DNA from: Prolixibacteraceae bacterium
GTDB taxonomy: Bacteria; Bacteroidota; Bacteroidia; Bacteroidales; Prolixibacteraceae
NCBI GenBank assembly: GCA_016930735.1
Contig: JAFGGF010000004.1
Coordinates: 1 to 19,991 of the forward strand
Direction of reading: 5' to 3'
Length of the DNA stretch: 19,991 bases
Under the pieces are notes generated by a model. That model was not told the origin of the DNA, searched no databases, and saw only the letters and a program-made list of their open reading frames with translations. A program made the position numbers and the translations under genes. Of the stretch, positions 14,964 through 19,991 are shown one piece after another (the first letter of the stretch is position 1; every line of letters starts with the position of its first letter).

Positions 14964-16601
14964 TCAGTGAATTCCTTTGATTATTTTTCCCGATGAACGG
15001 TCGGGTGGTGGAATGCTGATTAATTCTGCTAGTGTCGGAACAAGGTCAGGTGCATCATACCTCTCTTTTATTACCTGCTTTTTTACCCCATTTCCGTAAA
15101 AAACAAGCGGAATGTGAGTCTGGTCGGTATAATTGACCCTTTCAAATTTGTAGGTTGGTTGCCATCCTTCTTCGAGCGAATATAAAAAATCGCCCGACCT
15201 TTTTTTATTGTACGAATTATAAATATATGCCTGAATATTTGGCCCTGATGCACCACGTTCCAGGTCGTGTGCAGGCAGGGTTATTTTTACTCCTTCAAAC
15301 TGGTTAATAAAAGTTGCTGCTGTTTCTATGATTTGTTCTTTATTAATATTGTTCTTTTCAATCAGTTTCTGGTCAAAATATACCTGTTGTCCAGAAACAT
15401 TTTCAATCCAGGTATTTTCACCATATGTTAAATTAAGCAACGATGTTAAAAGTGCAAAAGCACCTTCGGGTGAAAACTGTCCTACAGCAAGATTGAACTC
15501 TTCTTTTAAATACTCAACCGGATATGATGCCGAAGTATTCGCAGTCAGGAAGATCAATACATCTTCCATATTAAACCTTGTTTCAATTTGTTTTAATAAA
15601 GCAGCAATATTCTGGTCGAGCCTCAGATAAGTATCTTCCATTTCAATCGATTCGGGTCCGAATGAGCCATATTCATAATCCATTGAAGAAAAGGCTACTG
15701 ATACAAAATCGGTAGTTTCATCTTTCCCGATATCTTCATTATCAAGAAGTTCAACAAAAAAATCATACACAAGTTGATTTCCCCACGGAGTTGTTTTTAA
15801 AGGTCGGAAATTTCCCATTCTGTTTACATATTTGTAAATGGCATGTGGAAATGTATTAAATTCGCCGAAATAGCCTTTTTCGAAGATATAATCATCTTCT
15901 GCTTTGCCTTCGTAAGTAATTAAGGGCAAGAGTGTTGTCCAGTTGCGGTGAGCATAAATATCAGCATAATTGTTTGAATTGAATACCCTGACCCAGTCGG
16001 GGAAAGTATTCACATAATACGAACTGGAAATCATCCTTCCTGATTCTTCATCGAACCAGTATGCTCCATCGGCAGCATGCCCTGCTGAAAATACTGCAGT
16101 TGGAGTATTTAAAGCCACACTGAATACCTTCGATTTGCCTTTTGTAAAAACTTTCAGGTTATCGCTTATGGTATTTGCAGTTAATTTATTTGCAGAAACA
16201 TTACCCGATTTTGTATCGGCACCAACAGTAAAATAGTAGTTATCTTCAACACAACTGACTTCTTTTGAAGAAACACGGTCGTACCAGGTTGGGGAGATAA
16301 TTCCGTGGCTTGCTGGGTAAACACCTGTAAATAAGGTGGCAGTTCCGGTAGCATAACTCTGAATATGCTGTTCTATTTTAAAGTTTGTACAGACTGCCCC
16401 TTCGCTGTAAAGCTTTTTAAAACCATCTTCCTGGAATTTATCCCAATAGCGGTCGACGTAATCAGGGCGCATGTTCTCCACAACAATTCCAATAACCAGT
16501 TTAGGCTTTTTATTCCCGTAATACAACTGCTGGGCTGATAAAGGTATACCTGAAATAATAAGCAGTAAACCCCAAAAATTAATCAGTAACCTGTGTTTCA
16601 T
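14964..16601 (-). CDS. Secreted PafA-like alkaline phosphatase family protein, probably catalytically inactive
   Basis: I chose Met at 16601 as the start. It follows GGAGAAGT and begins a good signal peptide (1-24, cut after SAQ). The longer frame from 16679 would put 26 extra residues in front of the signal peptide. The mature protein follows the PafA/type I phosphodiesterase fold over its full length (545 residues; PafA is about 546): a VIGIVV strand, FTGVYPASHGI, GHAADGAYWFD, GPESIEMEDTYLRLD, THIPLVFYG and APDLVPTLAELI. Against the PafA motifs as I remember them, the active site is eroded. VVDQ is VVEN (Glu42), the Thr nucleophile is Gln or Tyr (81-83), Asn100 is Pro or Thr, K-x-R is N-x-P (165-167), DYxGH is DYEYG and ADH is ANT (355-356). 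Only Asp308 and the last His496 remain. It probably acts in the periplasm as a binding or sensing protein. It follows the response regulator by 78 bp. Confidence 0.85.
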   Translation of the reverse strand: MKHRLLINFWGLLLIISGIPLSAQQLYYGNKKPKLVIGIVVENMRPDYVDRYWDKFQEDGFKKLYSEGAVCTNFKIEQHIQSYATGTATLFTGVYPASHGIISPTWYDRVSSKEVSCVEDNYYFTVGADTKSGNVSANKLTANTISDNLKVFTKGKSKVFSVALNTPTAVFSAGHAADGAYWFDEESGRMISSSYYVNTFPDWVRVFNSNNYADIYAHRNWTTLLPLITYEGKAEDDYIFEKGYFGEFNTFPHAIYKYVNRMGNFRPLKTTPWGNQLVYDFFVELLDNEDIGKDETTDFVSVAFSSMDYEYGSFGPESIEMEDTYLRLDQNIAALLKQIETRFNMEDVLIFLTANTSASYPVEYLKEEFNLAVGQFSPEGAFALLTSLLNLTYGENTWIENVSGQQVYFDQKLIEKNNINKEQIIETAATFINQFEGVKITLPAHDLERGASGPNIQAYIYNSYNKKRSGDFLYSLEEGWQPTYKFERVNYTDQTHIPLVFYGNGVKKQVIKERYDAPDLVPTLAELISIPPPDRSSGKIIKGIH

Positions 16602-16679
16602 ACTTCTCCGATTGTGTGCCAAATGTATAAAAAAACGTAAATAATTAATAGTTATTCTTAACTGACTGAGCGGATTCAT

Positions 16680-17450
16680 TTATTTTTCAAGCCAGGACCT
16701 GAAATCCTTTAGCCTGCTTCGGCTTACAAAAGTTTCAGTATCAGAGATTTTGTCGATGGATACTTTCAGCTTGTTGGTTGAATATGAAACAATATCTTTT
16801 ATGGAGGAACGATTAACAATATATTTTCTGTTTATCCTGAAAAACTGGTTGGGATTATTTAAATTTTCAAGTTGTTCGAGAGAATAATTAATGTCGTATG
16901 ATTGCCCTGTTTGATCAAACAAAAAAGTTGTTTTTTCGAGGCTGTAAAAACAAATGATATTGTCAGTTTCGATTGACCGGATATGGACTCCTGCGTTAAC
17001 AACAAAACGTGATTTATATTGCCTGGTCAGCAATTGCATTACTTTATCGACACGGTATGAAAATAATTCTGCAGTGATATCCCTTTTTTGCCAGTATTGC
17101 GACGAAAACTTTTTCAGTGCAAATAACAATGATTCAGAGCTGACAGGTTTTAACAGGTAATCAATACTGTTCACTTTAAAAGCTTTGATCGCATATTCCT
17201 CAAAAGCAGTTGTAAAAATTACCGGGCAGGTTATTTTTGTCCTTTCAAATATTTCAAAGCTAAGCCCGTCTGAAAGTTGAATGTCCATAAATATCAGGTC
17301 GGGTTGCTGATTTTTTTTAAACCAATCGGTTGCCGATTTTACCGAACGCAACACATCAACACACTGAATGTCAAATTCTGAAGAATTTATCAGCTTTAAC
17401 AGATGGTCAGCAGCCGGTTTTTCATCTTCTACAACTAACGCTTTTATCAT
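16680..17450 (-). CDS. LytTR-family response regulator
   Basis: The 256 residues hold a receiver domain (1-120) with the acidic pair Glu9/Asp... at EDE, phosphorylation site Asp56 in FMDIQLSDG, Thr80/Thr81 and Lys101 in LLKP, all in standard positions. A LytTR DNA-binding domain follows (about 150-250): FVVNAGVHIRSI, IICFYSLEKTTFL, FFRINRKYIVNRSSI and a final VSRSRLKDFRSWL are the family pattern. It is the output of the LytS-like kinase encoded just upstream; the two genes overlap by 4 bp (ATGA). Targets are unknown. Self-control of this operon, including the phosphatase-like gene that follows, is the simplest guess. Confidence 0.95.
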   Translation of the reverse strand: MIKALVVEDEKPAADHLLKLINSSEFDIQCVDVLRSVKSATDWFKKNQQPDLIFMDIQLSDGLSFEIFERTKITCPVIFTTAFEEYAIKAFKVNSIDYLLKPVSSESLLFALKKFSSQYWQKRDITAELFSYRVDKVMQLLTRQYKSRFVVNAGVHIRSIETDNIICFYSLEKTTFLFDQTGQSYDINYSLEQLENLNNPNQFFRINRKYIVNRSSIKDIVSYSTNKLKVSIDKISDTETFVSRSRLKDFRSWLEK

Positions 17451-18484
17451 GGCTTTTTGTTTAATACCGGGACCTTCACTTTAAAATGCTCATTTGTTTT
17501 TTCAATAATAACTTCTTTATTTGTTAAATACCTGTACCTCGATTTTATATTATTTAGCCCCAGTTTCCCGGAATGCTGCACACTTGTTTTCGGTTGAAAA
17601 TTATTCCAGACAGAAATATAATTATCCTCCAAAGTTATTTTTATTTCCAATGGTTGTTCTTCAGAAAGTGTATTATGCTTAATGGCATTTTCGAGAAGTA
17701 TCTGTAAGGACATAGGCACAATAAATTTGTTTCTTTCTTCCGGGATATTTATGTTGATTTTCAATCCATTTTCATACCGGATTCCATACAAATAAATAAA
17801 ATTATTAAGCAGTTTTTTTTCGGTTTCCAGCGAAACAACTTCATTTTTCCCGTATTCGAGTACATACCTGTAAATTTCTGATAACTGATTAATAAACCGG
17901 ACAGCTTTGTCCTGGTCTTTATATAGCAAGGAGGAAAGTGCTGTTAGGTTATTAAAAAGGAAGTGAGGATTTACCTGATTTTTTAAAGCCTCAAATTCAA
18001 CGTTCAGGATTTCCCTTTTTAATTTTTCTTCATTTACGGCAGCCTGCTTCCAGTTTTTAAGGAAGACGATGGTATTACTTGTAAAAATGCTTAAACCCAC
18101 AAAAAATACAGCAGAAAAGAATGCATTTAGTGTTTTTTCATAAATATCTGTTAGGTTTTCACCTCTGATTCTAAAAAAGAAAAAATAGTGGATCAACAAA
18201 ACTAAAACAAATGCAAAGCCTGTTTTAAATGCAATTGTAACAAAAAAACGTTTCACTGGTTTTTCAAGCCAACGGAGGCGTATTTCAATTTTTTTTTCGA
18301 TAAAATCGGAAAATAAAATGTAAGGTATCCCGATTGAATAGGAGTAAATAATAACATATTTCAGAATTTCCAGCTGTGTAAAACCTTTTGGATACGTCAT
18401 AATCAGAATGAGAAATCCGATTGTGACCGGAGACAGCAAAAATAAAGTTGCCTTTTTACAATATTTGATATGGATTTTTTTCAA
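17447..18484 (-). CDS. LytS-like sensor histidine kinase (His_kinase family), membrane-bound
   Basis: The 345 residues begin with four predicted membrane helices (about 13-30, 42-60, 83-103 and 120-143) with almost no periplasmic domain. A short coiled linker and the kinase core follow. The phospho-acceptor His174 lies in NPHFLFNNL, the N-box is LENAIKHN (264-271), and the glycine motif is GKLGLNNIKSRY near 307-318. This is the typical form of Bacteroidota LytS-type kinases, which pair with LytTR regulators. With no extracellular sensor domain, the signal must come from within the membrane or from a partner protein such as the secreted products of this operon. It starts 49 bp after the TPR gene. 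Confidence 0.94.
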   Translation of the reverse strand: MKKIHIKYCKKATLFLLSPVTIGFLILIMTYPKGFTQLEILKYVIIYSYSIGIPYILFSDFIEKKIEIRLRWLEKPVKRFFVTIAFKTGFAFVLVLLIHYFFFFRIRGENLTDIYEKTLNAFFSAVFFVGLSIFTSNTIVFLKNWKQAAVNEEKLKREILNVEFEALKNQVNPHFLFNNLTALSSLLYKDQDKAVRFINQLSEIYRYVLEYGKNEVVSLETEKKLLNNFIYLYGIRYENGLKININIPEERNKFIVPMSLQILLENAIKHNTLSEEQPLEIKITLEDNYISVWNNFQPKTSVQHSGKLGLNNIKSRYRYLTNKEVIIEKTNEHFKVKVPVLNKKP

Positions 18485-18533
18485 TATTTTAAAAGTTGAT
18501 TAAAATTACACATTCCCTTTGGTTTTTAAAAAG

Positions 18534-19184
18534 CTAATCTGCTGTGATTTTACACTCCTGTAAAAGTTTTTCAGTGTCACTTTTGCCCCACGATGGATGG
18601 ACATTCGATTCAGGTTTAAATCGTTTAAATAAATCAAGTGCTTTTTCGAATAAGGGGATTGCAACATCTTTCCCTCCTCCCATAAATGCAGGCATGTACA
18701 TGGTTGATTTTCCTTCGAGGTAATAAATTCTAGGATTTTCAGGATCTTTATTTTTGGCTGTTTCAAGTGCTTTTTTCGACCGGGGCAGGTAAAGCGGCCC
18801 ATTAACCATTGGAGTAATTTCCATCATTGCATAACAGAACATTGCTTCTAAAATGTCAGGTTCGGGATTTCCGGGATTTATATCTTTTGCTTTTTCCAGA
18901 TAAATTTTTGCCTTTTTGCAATATTCCTTTTTAACATCCGGTTCCGCTTCAATAAAACTCATATTTATATAAGCATAAGCACCATAATAGAATGGCAACC
19001 ATTCATCCGGTTTTAACGAAATAATTCTTTCACAGATGTTTGCCAGTTCCTGATAATTTTTTTGCCTGTATTCCAGGTTTGAAAAGGCTATTCCTTTTCG
19101 CAATACTGAATAATAAGTTGTATCCTGTGCAGAAACGATCAAGTTTACAGCAAGGGCGATAATTATAAATACTGATTTTTTCAT
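18534..19184 (-). CDS. Secreted tetratricopeptide-repeat protein
   Basis: The 216-residue protein begins with a signal peptide (1-19, cut after VSAQ), so it is periplasmic or outer-membrane associated. It is all helical. TPR-like pairs are visible at about 26-60 (ending in ISLKPDEW), 62-105 (YLEKAKDINPGNPEP), 130-150 (ALETAKNKDPENPR) and 168-185 (AIPLFEKALDLF). The motif PAFMGGGKDVAI near residues 157-168 sits between repeats and may be a conserved loop. TPR proteins bind partner proteins. Here it lies 10 bp after the TonB-dependent receptor gene and before the kinase, so the receptor or the kinase is the likely partner. No enzymatic motif is seen. Confidence 0.88.
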   Translation of the reverse strand: MKKSVFIIIALAVNLIVSAQDTTYYSVLRKGIAFSNLEYRQKNYQELANICERIISLKPDEWLPFYYGAYAYINMSFIEAEPDVKKEYCKKAKIYLEKAKDINPGNPEPDILEAMFCYAMMEITPMVNGPLYLPRSKKALETAKNKDPENPRIYYLEGKSTMYMPAFMGGGKDVAIPLFEKALDLFKRFKPESNVHPSWGKSDTEKLLQECKITAD

Positions 19185-19194
19185 ATAGGTTGTA

Positions 19195-19991
19195 TTAAAA
19201 TTGAGTTTGATTTTGCAGGCAGATGTAAATCCCGAAAATGACCATTCTTTTATATGGTGGAATTTTAGGGAGTGAAGTATAAATTCCGTTTTCTAAAGGG
19301 GAGCTTGAAAAACGGTAACCAAAAACATGGTTAAATCCCAACAGGTTTGTAACCTGAATGTGAAGCATTGTAAACTTTCCGAACCATTCAGTAAAATGGA
19401 AAATCCCGGCGCTCAGGTTATGATAATATTTTGTTTTTCGAATGGTATTTCCGGCATTGGGATCGATAAAAGGCCGTCCTGATGCAAATCCGTAAATAAC
19501 AGTAAAGTAAGCATCAACTTTTTCGAAATAATGTTTGTATTGAAGAGAAAGGTTATGCCGGGTTAAAAATTCAGGAGTGCGGACAAATTGAAAATCATGG
19601 TAATTACGCTTGCTATCGATGAAAGAGTAGGCCAACCAGAAATCGCCGTTTTTAAAAACCGACCTGTCTCGAAAAAAGACATCAATGCCGCGTGCGTAAC
19701 CAAAACCAGCATTTGAATAGGTTTCCGGAATTGTTGAATAAAGCTCTTCATATTTTATCAGATCAGAATAGTCTTTATCATAAGCTTCAATTCTGAAAGT
19801 CCGGTTGTTTTTGATTATCTGGTAATTAATGATCAAATGACGAGCCTTTTCAGGTTTTAAGTCCGGATTATAAATCAGGAAATTGTCTTCCGGCACCTGG
19901 ATAAATTTTCCATAAGCAAATGAAACCTGGCTCTGGGGAGTAAACTGGTATGCTGCCGAAAACCGTGGTGAAACAAAAGAATTTCTGTTCA
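19195..19991 (-). CDS. TonB-dependent receptor, C-terminal part (5' end cut by window)
   Basis: The frame is open to the right edge, giving 264 residues of the C-terminal beta-barrel; the internal GTG at 19896 is not the start. The sequence shows receptor-barrel strands of alternating hydrophobic and aromatic residues: SPRFSAAYQFTP near the left, VSFAYGKFIQVPEDNFL, NPDLKPEKARHLIINYQ, RGIDVFFRDRS, FWLAYSFIDS, and a last strand ending in a terminal Phe as usual for outer-membrane proteins. SPRFSAAY followed by FAYGKF-QVPE is a typical receptor signature. It imports a ligand across the outer membrane using TonB; the ligand cannot be told from this part. Its stop is 10 bp from the TPR gene, so it leads the operon with the TPR protein, LytS/LytTR pair and phosphatase-like protein. 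Confidence 0.92.
   Translation of the reverse strand, partial: NRNSFVSPRFSAAYQFTPQSQVSFAYGKFIQVPEDNFLIYNPDLKPEKARHLIINYQIIKNNRTFRIEAYDKDYSDLIKYEELYSTIPETYSNAGFGYARGIDVFFRDRSVFKNGDFWLAYSFIDSKRNYHDFQFVRTPEFLTRHNLSLQYKHYFEKVDAYFTVIYGFASGRPFIDPNAGNTIRKTKYYHNLSAGIFHFTEWFGKFTMLHIQVTNLLGFNHVFGYRFSSSPLENGIYTSLPKIPPYKRMVIFGIYICLQNQTQF

Noticed and set aside
16602..16679. Longer N-terminus for the phosphatase-like gene from ATG at 16679
   Set aside because: It would place 26 residues before a clear signal peptide. The internal Met at 16601 has a GGAG-type site in front of it and begins the signal peptide directly.
18506..18802. 98-residue minus-strand frame overlapping the TPR gene
   Set aside because: It overlaps the C-terminal half of the TPR protein in another frame, has no signal peptide or family pattern, and the TPR frame has clear repeat motifs.
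19195..19896. Separate 233-residue protein starting at GTG 19896
   Set aside because: The frame stays open to the window edge and the upstream residues continue the receptor barrel (SPRFSAAY and following), so this is an internal codon of a TonB-dependent receptor.

Overview
The window is AT-rich DNA from a Bacteroidota bacterium, most likely an anaerobic or fermentative member of the Bacteroidales/Marinilabiliales side of the phylum. The evidence is a very large modular secreted subtilase with tandem SprB/Ig-like modules, a TonB-dependent receptor, a LytS/LytTR pair, a MacB/FtsX permease with no ATPase beside it, a short Bacteroidota-style Crp/Fnr protein and a three-subunit [FeFe]-hydrogenase. 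No RNA genes, insertion sequences or CRISPR arrays were seen. Every gene except one small one lies on the minus strand.

Left part (1-5948): one open frame of at least 1982 codons, cut by the left edge. It encodes a signal peptide, a propeptide-like region, a subtilisin-type (S8) catalytic domain with a large insertion, a fibronectin-III-like domain, a LamG/concanavalin-like domain and twelve tandem modules of about 85 residues. The C-terminus is off the window.

6098-8014: a small cluster that reads Crp/Fnr regulator, a 103-residue unknown, DUF4180, DUF1697. A perfect 9-bp inverted repeat with Crp-like geometry (TTTGA-N6-TCAAA core) lies between the regulator gene and the next gene, and a second dyad lies upstream of the regulator. 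8099-10498: an FtsX/MacB-type permease.

10561-14112: a hydCBA operon for a trimeric NAD(P)-linked [FeFe]-hydrogenase, followed by a clear intrinsic terminator. HydB is a short form. It has only the NuoF-like core and lacks the N-terminal thioredoxin-like and C-terminal ferredoxin-like domains found in the well-studied bifurcating enzymes. HydA also lacks a C-terminal [2Fe-2S] domain. This raises the question of whether the complex bifurcates electrons or simply couples NADH to H2.

14113-14560 is a divergent, AT-rich intergenic region. 14561-14956 (+) is a secreted, stand-alone carboxypeptidase-regulatory-like domain.

14964-19991 (minus) looks like one transcription unit: TonB-dependent receptor (5' end off window), secreted TPR protein, LytS-like kinase, LytTR response regulator, then a PafA-like alkaline phosphatase homologue. 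Read against the family motifs, the last protein has lost its nucleophile, most metal ligands and its substrate-positioning residues while keeping the fold's full length. It is probably a pseudoenzyme. This receptor / TPR / two-component / pseudo-phosphatase set is the most interesting candidate for an undescribed system in the window.
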